From Granulibacter bethesdensis (GTDB lineage: Bacteria > Pseudomonadota > Alphaproteobacteria > Acetobacterales > Acetobacteraceae): a stretch of DNA of 64,000 bases. The stretch covers positions 62,001 through 126,000 of the forward strand of contig NZ_CP018194.1 of assembly GCF_001889545.1 (NCBI RefSeq), given 5' to 3'. The translations under genes were made by a program, and so were the position numbers. The notes below the pieces were generated by a model. It searched no databases and was not told the DNA's origin. It worked only from the letters and a program-made list of their open reading frames with translations. Below, piece after piece: positions 10,950-19,707 of the stretch (position 1 is its first letter; every line of letters begins with the position of its first letter).

Positions 10950-11756
10950 TTAAACTCCAGCCATCTCTGGTTGGAGTTTTTTTATTGTCAGCCGCATGGA
11001 TGTTTTATTCTCATCGTCGCTCATACTGACAGATAGCCAGTATGTCTGCTGCCAGGGATCGACGGATGCCACGGCAATATGCGCGCCATCATCAAGGATG
11101 GTATGAAGGGCATGCCATTGGCGTAAACCGTCACAGCCGCGCATGTAGAGATCGGAATACTGGTGCAGGGACAGGCGCGTAAAATCCAGCCCAAGCCCTT
11201 CACCTGAAGATTTGGCCATGGCCTCTTTCACTGTCCAGAGCGCCAGAAAATCATCGATATCGCCTTCTCTATTGTCCTGTGCGTGACACAGGATGGACCA
11301 GGGCAATATCGTATCCGATGGTGGTCTTTCTTCTACATCGATGCCGACCGGATTTCCTGCCCGCACAGCGATCACCACATGCTGCCCGCTATGGCTGATG
11401 TTGAAATGAAGATTGCCATGGGTGAGGGAGGGTTTGCCGTTTGCATCCACATCAAAAACAAGATCTGTGGGATGCAGATTGAGGAATCCGGCCAGCAACC
11501 AGCGTTTCAGGGTATGGGCCGCCTGATGACGGTTTCGATCCGCTGGAAGCCGGTAGGTATCCCGGCGGGTCATTTCCTCCTGGCTCAGCCAGGATGGTGG
11601 AAAGCCCAATGCCGCCTCGACCGGGAGCGTGGCTACAACCATGGTGTCGTTTGTCAGGGAAAACGGAAATAAGGCCGATGTGACAGGCGAAGTGGTCCAG
11701 GGCGTGCTGAGACAGAAAGAGGATTTCACTCTGGATTTTCCAGTCTGGCGTACCAT
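10950..11756 (-). CDS. 4'-phosphopantetheinyl transferase, Sfp type
   Basis: This enzyme moves the phosphopantetheine arm of CoA onto carrier proteins. It carries the superfamily signatures: the FNISHSGQHVVIAV block, the metal-binding GIDVEE motif, and WTVKEAMAKSSGEGL (the WxxKEAxxK signature). Upstream, LSQEEMTRRDTYRLPADRNRHQAAHTLKRWLL is the usual N-terminal lobe. The start is uncertain. ATG 11756 gives 268 residues and keeps an N-terminal strand (SALFPFSLTN); ATG 11642 gives 230 residues, also in the family range. The gene is divergent from the Ohr gene with a short shared promoter region, and convergent with tRNA-Ala. No carrier-protein or polyketide cluster is nearby, so the target (primary fatty-acid or secondary metabolism) is open. 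Confidence 0.88.
   Translation of the reverse strand: MVRQTGKSRVKSSFCLSTPWTTSPVTSALFPFSLTNDTMVVATLPVEAALGFPPSWLSQEEMTRRDTYRLPADRNRHQAAHTLKRWLLAGFLNLHPTDLVFDVDANGKPSLTHGNLHFNISHSGQHVVIAVRAGNPVGIDVEERPPSDTILPWSILCHAQDNREGDIDDFLALWTVKEAMAKSSGEGLGLDFTRLSLHQYSDLYMRGCDGLRQWHALHTILDDGAHIAVASVDPWQQTYWLSVSMSDDENKTSMRLTIKKLQPEMAGV
10952..10983 (+). terminator. Intrinsic terminator of tRNA-Ala
   Basis: Stem AAACTCCAGCC (10952-10962) / GGTTGGAGTTT (10969-10979) with one G-T pair, a six-base loop and a T run to 10983. The stop codon of the convergent phosphopantetheinyl transferase (10950-10952) touches the base of this hairpin. Confidence 0.88.
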
Positions 11757-11808
11757 GTGCAGCCATATAGGATGGCAGCGATTCTGATCATGGAACAGAG
11801 GTGTCACA

Positions 11809-12234
11809 ATGTCAGTGGATGTGAAATACCAGACGACGGCAACTGCGACTGGCGGCCGGGATGGCAGGGCCAGCACGGCAGATGGGCGGTTTGAAGTGGC
11901 ATTATCGACCCCCCGGGAGCTTGGTGGCGCGGGCGGAGAAGGCACCAATCCCGAACAGCTTTTTGCCTCCGGTTATGCGGCCTGTTTTCTGGGTGCGCTC
12001 AAGGTGGCGGGGCAGCAACTGAAACAGAAAATTCCAGATGCCGCTTCTGTCACCGCCACGATCGGGATTGGTCCACGTTCTGAAGGCGGGTTTGGCATTA
12101 CGGCGCAGCTTTCGATCCATCTGCCGGGTGTCGAGGCGGCAGAGGCGCAAAAACTGGTGGAAACGGCTCATCAGATCTGCCCTTATTCCAATGCGACACG
12201 GGGTAATGTCGATGTAGGACTGGTGGTCGCATAA
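11809..12234 (+). CDS. ohr: Organic hydroperoxide resistance protein, Ohr/OsmC family
   Basis: Ohr is a cytoplasmic thiol peroxidase that reduces organic hydroperoxides. The 141-residue product has the family length and both redox cysteines: C59 in the YAACFLGAL motif and C124 in HQICPYSNATRGN. The N-terminal GGRDGRAS stretch and NPEQLFASGY are also typical, and the Ohr branch is favoured over OsmC by the PYSNATRGN ending. No MarR-type OhrR regulator lies beside it. Confidence 0.94.
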   Translation: MSVDVKYQTTATATGGRDGRASTADGRFEVALSTPRELGGAGGEGTNPEQLFASGYAACFLGALKVAGQQLKQKIPDAASVTATIGIGPRSEGGFGITAQLSIHLPGVEAAEAQKLVETAHQICPYSNATRGNVDVGLVVA

Positions 12235-12261
12235 GACTGCCTGTCCGTTCCGGAAAAGCGC

Positions 12262-12966
12262 ATGAAAATAGGAATTCTCCAGACCGGCCTGCCGCCTGCT
12301 CATCTGGTGGCCGACTATGGTGATTATCCGGCGATGGTTTGTCGGCTGCTGGGGGATCGGCATGATTATTCCCTTTTCGACGTTCAGGCGAATCAGTGGC
12401 CGCAGGAAAGAGAGGCCGATCGCGGTGGCTGCGATGCCTATGTGATCACGGGCTCGGCGGCCGGTGTGCATGATGACCAGCCATGGATAAAAGCGCTGGA
12501 GGATTTCCTGCGGGAGCGGGCAGGAAGGAGCAAACTTGTCGGCATCTGCTTCGGCCATCAGATCATGGCGGAAGCGTTCGGGGGCAGGGTGCAGCGGGCC
12601 AGGGTTGGCTGGGGGCTCGGGCTGCATCGTTATCGGCTGCGTTGCCAGACCGTCTGGACGGATCCGGTGGAGGAGATTGCCATTCCGGTTTCTCATCAGG
12701 ATCAGGTGGTGGAAAAACCGCCTTCAGCGAGGATCATAGCATCCAGCCATTTCACCCCGTTTGCCGTGCTGGAATATCCGTCGCTCGGGGCGGTATCATT
12801 CCAGTGTCATCCGGAATTCGATCCGGATTTCGCAGCCGAACTGGTGCATATCCGCCCGCCGGAGCAGGTGGATCAGAAACAGCGGGATCAGGCCCTGGCT
12901 TCCCTGCATAGGCCGCATGACAATGCCCGTCTGGGACATTGGATCAATCGCTTTCTGGCGTCCTGA
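12262..12966 (+). CDS. Class I glutamine amidotransferase domain protein
   Basis: A 234-residue stand-alone GATase related to the GMP-synthase amidotransferase domain. The nucleophile elbow is KLVGICFGHQIMAEAFGG (C96), and the catalytic His/Glu lie in SFQCHPEFD (H183, E185). The oxyanion-side motif YVITGSAAGVHDD precedes them. It should release ammonia from glutamine or hydrolyse a gamma-glutamyl bond; relatives act on gamma-glutamyl amines or as guaA-like proteins of unknown partner, and nothing here decides between these. It is co-directional with ohr (27-base gap), and its 3' end overlaps the convergent phosphatase gene by 23 bases. Confidence 0.87.
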   Translation: MKIGILQTGLPPAHLVADYGDYPAMVCRLLGDRHDYSLFDVQANQWPQEREADRGGCDAYVITGSAAGVHDDQPWIKALEDFLRERAGRSKLVGICFGHQIMAEAFGGRVQRARVGWGLGLHRYRLRCQTVWTDPVEEIAIPVSHQDQVVEKPPSARIIASSHFTPFAVLEYPSLGAVSFQCHPEFDPDFAAELVHIRPPEQVDQKQRDQALASLHRPHDNARLGHWINRFLAS

Positions 12967-13507
12967 CATCCGGCGGAATATCCGCGCGCATCACACTGCC
13001 GAAGGAGGGAGAAAATACCGTGAGGTCCACTGCTCGGGCAGCTGCATGGGCGCAGAGAATGCGCAGCGGGCCGCCATGAGTCACAACAATTCGGTTGTGC
13101 CGATCGCACATCCATTCCGCCCAGATCTGGTCGATCCGATGGCGCAGCGCCCGCATGCTCTCGCCGTTGGGGGGCGTAAAATCATCGGGTGATGCCGCCC
13201 AGCGATCCAGTGCGGTGCGGTCGATATCGTCCCAGCGACTTCCTTCCCAGTCGCCGAAATCAAGCTCCTGAAGTCGTGGATCGATCATGATCGGGGGGGA
13301 ATGCATTTGCCCGGCCAACCAGTTGGCCAGCCACTGGCAGCGCAAGGCCGGGCTGCTGATGATGATGGCATCCTGCATCTCTGTCAGCTGCGCCAGAATG
13401 GCGCGGGCAGCCTCTTCCCGATCATCAGCCAGAGGGACATCAAGGCGGCCATAGCAAAGTCCGCCAGCAATGGCTGGTCTGGTATGGCGGATCAGGGCCA
13501 GCTGCAT
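12944..13507 (-). CDS. Histidine phosphatase family protein (alpha-ribazole phosphatase-like)
   Basis: The 187-residue protein has the phosphohistidine RHG motif near its start (LALIRHTRPAIAGGLCYGRLDVPL), where the YGRLDVPL pattern is typical of CobC-like alpha-ribazole-5'-phosphate phosphatases. It also has LQELDFGDWEG, the NGESMRALRHRI substrate region, and the second catalytic histidine in IVVTHGGPLR. CobC removes phosphate in lower-ligand assembly of cobalamin; a general phosphatase is also possible. ATG 13507 starts exactly at this motif. It begins 7 bases after the etfB stop on the same strand, so it may be the last gene of the betaine operon. A cobalamin adenosyltransferase is encoded elsewhere in the window. 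Confidence 0.85.
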   Translation of the reverse strand: MQLALIRHTRPAIAGGLCYGRLDVPLADDREEAARAILAQLTEMQDAIIISSPALRCQWLANWLAGQMHSPPIMIDPRLQELDFGDWEGSRWDDIDRTALDRWAASPDDFTPPNGESMRALRHRIDQIWAEWMCDRHNRIVVTHGGPLRILCAHAAARAVDLTVFSPSFGSVMRADIPPDVRTPESD

Positions 13508-13514
13508 GATGCGT

Positions 13515-14336
13515 TTATGATCCGGCTGGCTCGTGTGGCGTTGCATCGCTGTTGGAGGACGGTGCCTGCAAGACACCGATCTCCCGAAGATAGGTGATGA
13601 CTGCCCTGGCCGCATCCTCGGCGGAGGGATGCACCATCAACTGCCCATTTCCTTGCGCTCCGGCTTTCGCAATCAGACGAGGACGGGCACGATAGGGGCG
13701 TTCCTCGATATCAGAGGAGGGTGCCTTCACCATGCCTTCATGCTCCGGCAACAGGGTGGAGGCTTCGATAGTCTCGATCACGCCTTTCCGCATAGCGGCA
13801 AATGCGAAAGGCAGCGGCCGTGGCGCTGCCGGATGCACGGTCAGCACGCAGGGCAGTTGGATGCTGACGGCCCGCCTGGCGCCTTTTGGCCTGGCCTGAA
13901 GCAGATGAAGTGTGGTCCCCGCTGCCGTATCACGATCAATGGCGGCAATATCGGCGGCAATCGGCCAGCCCAGCGCCTGTGCCAGACGATAGGGCAATGT
14001 GCCGCTATCCATGCCGCCTTGTGCGCGGCGGCCTGTCAGGATCAGATCGGGCGGGTTGCGGCGGATGAAAGCCAGCAGCGCGGGCAGTGGATCAATATCG
14101 GCGTCCTGACGCAGCATGACGATCCGGTTCAGCCCATGGCCGGGCACGTCACGCAACGGCGTGGCCTCCGGCCCTGCATGCAGACCGGAGACATGGGCCC
14201 CGAGCTGGTGGGCAAGGGCGATGGCCTGCGTTTCTTCCATCACGGGGGCGGCCCGGCCTGAGACGGGATGGCACCCGGCCGAGAGCAGCACCAGCACGTT
14301 CAGACGGTTGGTATTGGATATGTCTGACTGGGTCAT
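13515..14336 (-). CDS. etfB: Electron transfer flavoprotein beta subunit (dimethylglycine pathway type)
   Basis: A 273-residue ETF-beta/FixA-like protein. The core has VLVLLSAGCHPVSG at the N-terminus, PPDLILTGRRAQGGMDSGTLPYRLAQALGWPIAADI (the ETF nucleotide-binding/recognition block), and ARPKGARRAVSIQLPCVLTVHP. With EtfA it should take electrons from dimethylglycine and perhaps other demethylases and pass them to ETF:quinone oxidoreductase. Its start codon overlaps the etfA stop by four bases, implying translational coupling. The divergent N- and C-termini, compared with housekeeping ETF, match the dedicated ETF pairs found beside dgcAB in pseudomonads. Confidence 0.88.
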   Translation of the reverse strand: MTQSDISNTNRLNVLVLLSAGCHPVSGRAAPVMEETQAIALAHQLGAHVSGLHAGPEATPLRDVPGHGLNRIVMLRQDADIDPLPALLAFIRRNPPDLILTGRRAQGGMDSGTLPYRLAQALGWPIAADIAAIDRDTAAGTTLHLLQARPKGARRAVSIQLPCVLTVHPAAPRPLPFAFAAMRKGVIETIEASTLLPEHEGMVKAPSSDIEERPYRARPRLIAKAGAQGNGQLMVHPSAEDAARAVITYLREIGVLQAPSSNSDATPHEPAGS

Positions 14337-15607
14337 GGCGTTTCCCTGCCTGGGCTGTGATCGTCCGGGTTAACCCTTTCCCGGCTGGCATCGCGCTCTG
14401 CTGCCAGGGCAGCGAGGATGGCCGGCATGATGTCCTGTGCATCGGCGACGATGGCAAGCCCGGCCCGGGCGATCATGGCGGCGTGCAGATCGGTATTGAC
14501 TGCAACGACATGCTCCACGCCCGCCACACCCTGAAGGTGCTGCGGCGCCCCGGCAATGCCGAGCGCGAAATAACAGGTGGCATCAAGGATGCTGCCGGTT
14601 GCCCCGACCTGCCGGTCGCGTGGCATCAGCCCGGCATCGCAAATCACCCGGCTGGCCCCTGGCGTCGCGCCGAGTGCAGCGGTCAGAGCGTGGAAGGTTG
14701 CAAAATCGGTGATGCCATTCCCGGCGGAGACGACGAACGATGCTTCTGTCAGAGCCAGCTTCCCTGCATCGGGGGGAATGTCGCGCCAGCCCGTCAGGGC
14801 ACTGGCCTCCACCTGAGGCAGTTCCAGCGGGATAGGGCGCGCTTCATGCCGGATGCCGGTATGGGGTGCGGCACGATCGGCGCTCAATGCCAGCAGAGGC
14901 GGCGGCACCATCCGTTGCTCACGCCGGCGGGCATGGCTGGGGCGGATTGCCTGAGACGCGGACAGGGCCTCGATATCGGTGGCGATGTCCAGCCCCGACA
15001 GGGCGGCGACACGGCGTGCCAGATCGCCGCCATCAGGGCTTTCCGGGAACAGAACGTGTTTCGGGTGCAGGTGGGCAATCGCGGCGGCCAGAGCGGCAGC
15101 ACGCGACTCGACAGAATCATCCTCGCACTGAATGAGGCGGTCGGCGCCGTTGTCACCCGCATCGGCCAGCGGGGGGCCGAACAGCACGACGGCGCCTTGT
15201 CCGGCGGAACCCGCTTTGTCAGCAAGGGTCCGGGCGGCGCCCAGTATCTGCCGGTCATGCGGTGACAGGCGTCCCCCTGCCGCATCAGGCACGGCGAGGA
15301 TCAGGAAAGCGGGATCCTCGATTATACGGATGCGCGGTGCGGTTTCCTGCATGCGTGCGGCAGGAGAGGCGGTGGAGGAAGCTCCCCCCTGCCAGGCGCG
15401 ATCCAGACGCGGGCGGGAAGCAGGAGAGGGCACGGCCTGTGCCAGCGTTTCGGTTCGCGGGTTGCGACGGCGGCGGCCAAAGGGAGACCCAAAGGGAGAG
15501 GCTCCGGCATCAAGTGTGACCGCTGCCAGCTGGTAACGTGGCCGCTCCCCTCCGCTCACACGGCGTGCCTCTCGCAGGGCGCGAGGATCGAGACGGGGGC
15601 GAGTCAT
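14333..15607 (-). CDS. etfA: Electron transfer flavoprotein alpha subunit (dimethylglycine pathway type)
   Basis: The 424-residue alpha subunit carries the FAD-binding ETF signature near its C-terminus: DRQVGATGSILDATCYFALGIAGAPQHLQGV and VVAVNTD. The N-terminal ~95 residues are basic and proline/arginine-rich (PRLDPRALREARRVSGG), longer than in housekeeping ETF-alpha, and agree with the ETF-alpha encoded in dgc clusters. It should form a soluble heterodimer with EtfB. Both ends overlap neighbours by four bases (dgcB upstream, etfB downstream), so the three genes form a translationally coupled unit. Confidence 0.9.
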   Translation of the reverse strand: MTRPRLDPRALREARRVSGGERPRYQLAAVTLDAGASPFGSPFGRRRRNPRTETLAQAVPSPASRPRLDRAWQGGASSTASPAARMQETAPRIRIIEDPAFLILAVPDAAGGRLSPHDRQILGAARTLADKAGSAGQGAVVLFGPPLADAGDNGADRLIQCEDDSVESRAAALAAAIAHLHPKHVLFPESPDGGDLARRVAALSGLDIATDIEALSASQAIRPSHARRREQRMVPPPLLALSADRAAPHTGIRHEARPIPLELPQVEASALTGWRDIPPDAGKLALTEASFVVSAGNGITDFATFHALTAALGATPGASRVICDAGLMPRDRQVGATGSILDATCYFALGIAGAPQHLQGVAGVEHVVAVNTDLHAAMIARAGLAIVADAQDIMPAILAALAAERDASRERVNPDDHSPGRETP

Positions 15608-17583
15608 GCCACAACCTCCGGCAGGGCGGTTTGTGACGGCGGCGGCACCCGGGTTTTGGCATGCTCGATGCTGTCCAGCAGCAATTCAGCAATATCCTTG
15701 ACCTCGGGGCGGTCTCCGGTGACGCCTTCCAGCATGGCGGTGCAGCCGGGACATCCAACCGCGACGATGGAGGCGCCCACGCCCTGAGCATGGCTCATGC
15801 GGATATCGGGGATACGCTTTTCTCCCGCAATATCGCTGACCGGCGCACCACCGCCACCGCCGCAGCACATGGCGCGTTCCCCATGCCGCTCCATCTCGAC
15901 ACGATGGGTGGTGAGACGATCCAGAATGCGACGGGGGGCATCCACCTCACCATTGTAGCGCGCCAGATAGCAGGGATCATGATAGGTGACGGGACGGTTT
16001 TCGGATTTCACAGGATTCAGTTTGCCCGTTGCAATCAACTCATCCAGCAGCGCGGTGTGATGCAGCACTGGCCATGTTGCCCCGAAAGCCCGGTATTCGT
16101 TGCGCAACGTGTGCAGCGCATGCGGGTCCGCGGTGACGATGCGGCGGAAGCGACGGCGCTTCAGCGTGGCGATATTGTCCTGCGCCAGACGCTGGAAACT
16201 GGCCTCATCACCCAGCCGCCGCGCCAGATCGCCGCAGTCCCGTTCCTCCGCGCCCAGGACGGCGAAATCAACGCCAGCCTGCCGCATCAGCGCGATCAGT
16301 GCCCGCAGGCTCCGGCCATAGCGCAGATCGAACGCACCTTCGCCCAGCCATAGCAGGATATCGGTTTCTCCCTGTTCCTCCAGCACTGGCAGGGTCATCC
16401 CGGCGGCGAAATCAGTTCGTGATGCCAGCGCCCGTCCGCCCGCATCATCGGCGTAACGCAGATGATGCAGTGGCTGGGCGGCTTTTTCCGGAATAGCCCC
16501 CAGTTCCAGCGTCTGGAAGCGGCGCATATCGACGATGGCGTCCACATGCTCGATCAGCATCGGGCATTCATGCACACAGGCGCGGCAGGTGGTGCAGGAC
16601 CACAGCGTATCCGGATGAATCACCGCCTCCGCGCCGATGATCGGGCGATGCGCACCGCCATGCCCCGCCACCGGACGCGCTTGTGGATAGGGGCTGCCTG
16701 TATAGGCGTCGCCGCCATGCAGGGCGAACGTCAGGTCCTGAATCAGCTTTTTGGGGTTGAGTGGTTGTCCGGCGGCAAAGGCGGGACAGGCCTGTTCGCA
16801 GCGCCCGCATTGAATGCAGGCATCGAAACTTGCCAGACGATTCCAGGTGAAATCGGCAGGTGTTGAAACACCCGACTGCCCTGCTTCCAGATCGAGCGCA
16901 AGCAGCGCTGTATCACGGTCCCCCTCGAAACGGCCCCCCTTGAAACGGCCCGGACGCGGATGCGCCGCCAGATGCAGCGATCCGGCGACGGCATGTCGCA
17001 TTGGTCCGTTCGGCAGATGTGCCACCAGTGCCAGACCACCGGTCAGTGTCATCACTGCTCCGGCGGCTCCTGACGCGTGGGACAAAACATCCGGCAGCAT
17101 GCCATGCAACGCCGCACCGACCGAGGCGGTCAACCCGCCGGTCAGATAAAGCCCAAGCCAGAGCGGCAAAGTCAGAAAGCGACCGGCTGACAGATGCGGC
17201 GGTGTTGTCGGGCTGCGCCGTGCCGCGACGTGACGCACACCGTTCAGACCGATGGCGTAGAATGCGGCGGTGACGATCCAGAACAGGGAAGCAATCACGC
17301 CGTCCCGATGCAGCACTGGCAGGATGGTGGAGAGCAGCGTCAGCACCGATCCGGCCAGCAGCCCGCCCGCCACCAGCTTGTGCATCCGGGCGTTCTCCGG
17401 CCTGCGCTCGACGACGTGATGCACATCAACCAGATAGCGGCGGGGCATGGCAATCAGCCCGCGAACCCAATCCACATCCGTTTTCTGTCCGACCCGCCAG
17501 CGCAGGACGATGCGTAGTGCCTGAACCAAGACCAGCAGGATCAGAAACCAGATAACCAGCAACAGCGGTGTGCCCGGATGCAT
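15604..17583 (-). CDS. dgcB: Dimethylglycine demethylation protein DgcB (membrane iron-sulfur subunit)
   Basis: The 659-residue protein starts with membrane helices (residues 5-25 and several more up to about 200). A ferredoxin-like pair of 4Fe-4S motifs follows, CIQCGRCEQACPAF and CTTCRACVHECPM. The C-terminal half holds heterodisulfide-reductase-type CCG domains, with DPCYLARYNG and CCGGGGGAP visible. This layout is that of DgcB, which with DgcA converts dimethylglycine to sarcosine and hands electrons onward. The ATG at 17583 lies 24 bases after the dgcA stop. The gene ends in a four-base overlap with etfA, consistent with EtfAB as the electron partner. Confidence 0.93.
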   Translation of the reverse strand: MHPGTPLLLVIWFLILLVLVQALRIVLRWRVGQKTDVDWVRGLIAMPRRYLVDVHHVVERRPENARMHKLVAGGLLAGSVLTLLSTILPVLHRDGVIASLFWIVTAAFYAIGLNGVRHVAARRSPTTPPHLSAGRFLTLPLWLGLYLTGGLTASVGAALHGMLPDVLSHASGAAGAVMTLTGGLALVAHLPNGPMRHAVAGSLHLAAHPRPGRFKGGRFEGDRDTALLALDLEAGQSGVSTPADFTWNRLASFDACIQCGRCEQACPAFAAGQPLNPKKLIQDLTFALHGGDAYTGSPYPQARPVAGHGGAHRPIIGAEAVIHPDTLWSCTTCRACVHECPMLIEHVDAIVDMRRFQTLELGAIPEKAAQPLHHLRYADDAGGRALASRTDFAAGMTLPVLEEQGETDILLWLGEGAFDLRYGRSLRALIALMRQAGVDFAVLGAEERDCGDLARRLGDEASFQRLAQDNIATLKRRRFRRIVTADPHALHTLRNEYRAFGATWPVLHHTALLDELIATGKLNPVKSENRPVTYHDPCYLARYNGEVDAPRRILDRLTTHRVEMERHGERAMCCGGGGGAPVSDIAGEKRIPDIRMSHAQGVGASIVAVGCPGCTAMLEGVTGDRPEVKDIAELLLDSIEHAKTRVPPPSQTALPEVVA

Positions 17584-17607
17584 GGCGGGGACTCCTTCCG
17601 TACCTGC

Positions 17608-19647
17608 TTACAGATCCTTGCAGAGTCGGAGCGCGTCGTACATCGCCGCATGGATGTTGCGGCCAGCCACGGCGTCGCCAATCCGGAACAGGCTGAAACG
17701 TCCTGTTTGTGCTTCCGCCTGCGATGCGCCCCGCAGCAGGGATGGAAGATCCGTGACGCCGTGGTTGCTGGACTGGTCTTTCAGCGCAAAATAGGTGTCC
17801 TCGACCGGCAGCGTGCCAAAATCGGCCACCACCTGATCGATCACGCGCTCTTCCTCGGCATCCGTCATCGTGTTGCGCAGCACTGCCACCAGACGGTTGC
17901 CCTCACGATAGACTTCCATCAGTTCCAGATTGGGCGAGAGAATAACACCAAGTTTGTAAAGTTCCCGCAGATGCACGGGCTGATTGGTGGTACCGACCTC
18001 CTGCGCGATCATCCGGTCATGAGTGACGAATTCCACCAGTGCGCCGCGCTGGGACATTACCTCGGCGACGGAGGCGGCATTATGCTGACCCATTTCGTCA
18101 TACAGCAGGACACTTCCGGCGGGCTGGACCCGTCCGGTCAGAATGTCCCAGCTTGAAATAATATGTTCTGCCCCCGGAATATGGCCGGGATTGGGCAGCC
18201 CGCCGGTTGCGATGATCACCGTATCCGGTCGCTCCGCCTGGATCAGCGCGGCGGTGGCTTCGGTGTTCAGGCGCAGATCGACGTTCAGGCGGCGGATCTG
18301 GCTCAGCAGCCAGCGGGGAATGCCGGACAGGGCTTCACGCCATGTTCCTTTGGCAGCGATGTTGATCTGACCGCCCACTTCGCCGGAGCGCTCGAACAGC
18401 ACGACCTGATGACCACGCTCGGCACAGACCCGTGCCGCCTCCAGCCCGCCGGGACCGGCGCCGACGACAACAATTTTCTTCTGTCGATCTGCTTTTGCGA
18501 TGACATGCGGCATGGTGGCTTCCCGCCCTGTCGCCGCATTCTGCAAACACAGCGCATCACCACCGACATAGATGCGGTCAATACAATATCCCGCCCCGAC
18601 GCATTGGCGGATATCGTCTTCCCGTCCCTCGCTGAGCTTGCGGACCAGATGCGGATCGGCGATATGCGCCCGTGTCATTGCCACCATATCCACATGGCCT
18701 TCGGCCACGGCACGGGCGGCGGTGGCCAGATCGGTCACGCGCTGGGCATGGAAAACAGGGACATCGACCTCCCGCTTGATCGCGCTGGCCAGATGCAGGA
18801 ACGGTGCGACCGGAAAGGCCATGTTCGGCAGGCTGACCGCATGCGCCATGTCATCGCGTGCCTGACCGCCCAGAATGTTCAGGAAATCCACCAGCCCCTG
18901 CCGCGCATATTCGGAGGCAATGGCCACGCATTCTTCCTGAGACAGGCCTTGTGCATACAGCTCGTCGCCGGACATGCGCATGCCGATCAGCAGATCGTCC
19001 CCGGCGGCTTCCCGCATGGCACGCAGCACCTCGATGCCAAAGCGCATGCGGTTTTCCAGCGAGCCGCCGTAACGGTCAGTGCGTTTGTTGACGTCCGGAC
19101 TCCAGAACTGGTCCAGCAGATGGCCATGGGCCCCGGAAATCTCGAATCCGTCCAGGCCGCCTTCCTTGCAGCGGCGCGCCGCCTGCGCGAAATCGGCGAT
19201 GACGCGATCAATATCCTCCTGCTCCATCGCCTTGGGCAGAGAACGGCTGGCCGGTTCACGACGGACGGAGGGCGCCATCACCGGCAGCCACTGATCCGTA
19301 TCCCATTTCGTGCGGCGGCCCATATGCGTCAGCTGGATCATCAGCTTTGCGCCATGGCGGTGAATCCGCTCGGAGAACTCCTGAAAATACGGAATGATGC
19401 TGTCATCCGTAACGGCAATCTGGTTCCACGGCGTCGCCGGGCTGTCAGCCGAGACGGAGGAGGAGCCGCCAAACATGGTCAGGCCGATTCCGCCTTTCGC
19501 CTTTTCCTCGTGATAGAGCTGATAGCGCTCTTTGGGCTTGCCATCCTGACCATAACCGGGGGCGTGGCTGGTGCTCATCACGCGGTTGCGGAAGGTGACA
19601 CCGCGAATGGTTAACGGTTTCAACAGGGCGTCGGCATTGGCGATCAT
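17608..19647 (-). CDS. dgcA: Dimethylglycine demethylase flavoprotein subunit DgcA
   Basis: A 679-residue Old Yellow Enzyme/trimethylamine-dehydrogenase-type protein. The N-terminal FMN barrel (ADALLKPLTIRGVTFRNRV, FEISGAHGHLLDQFWSPDVN, RTDRYGGSLENRMRF) is followed by an iron-sulfur linker and a C-terminal FAD/NAD domain (KKIVVVGAGPGGLEAARVCAERG). With DgcB it demethylates dimethylglycine to sarcosine. The linker reads CVGAGYCIDRIYVGGDALCLQN: only C349, C355 and C367 are present and the usual second cysteine is Ala352. ATG 19647 is preferred; GTG 19653 is an in-frame alternative. It follows gbdR by 60 bases on the same strand. Confidence 0.92.
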   Translation of the reverse strand: MIANADALLKPLTIRGVTFRNRVMSTSHAPGYGQDGKPKERYQLYHEEKAKGGIGLTMFGGSSSVSADSPATPWNQIAVTDDSIIPYFQEFSERIHRHGAKLMIQLTHMGRRTKWDTDQWLPVMAPSVRREPASRSLPKAMEQEDIDRVIADFAQAARRCKEGGLDGFEISGAHGHLLDQFWSPDVNKRTDRYGGSLENRMRFGIEVLRAMREAAGDDLLIGMRMSGDELYAQGLSQEECVAIASEYARQGLVDFLNILGGQARDDMAHAVSLPNMAFPVAPFLHLASAIKREVDVPVFHAQRVTDLATAARAVAEGHVDMVAMTRAHIADPHLVRKLSEGREDDIRQCVGAGYCIDRIYVGGDALCLQNAATGREATMPHVIAKADRQKKIVVVGAGPGGLEAARVCAERGHQVVLFERSGEVGGQINIAAKGTWREALSGIPRWLLSQIRRLNVDLRLNTEATAALIQAERPDTVIIATGGLPNPGHIPGAEHIISSWDILTGRVQPAGSVLLYDEMGQHNAASVAEVMSQRGALVEFVTHDRMIAQEVGTTNQPVHLRELYKLGVILSPNLELMEVYREGNRLVAVLRNTMTDAEEERVIDQVVADFGTLPVEDTYFALKDQSSNHGVTDLPSLLRGASQAEAQTGRFSLFRIGDAVAGRNIHAAMYDALRLCKDL

Positions 19648-19707
19648 CGGCACATTCCGGGGCAGGCGGGTGGGAGGAGGGAAGGCGTCGGCGGTGAGTC
19701 AGGCGCG

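Noticed and set aside
18163-19614. Plus-strand open frame of 483 codons
   Set aside because: Antisense to dgcA; no motifs of its own.
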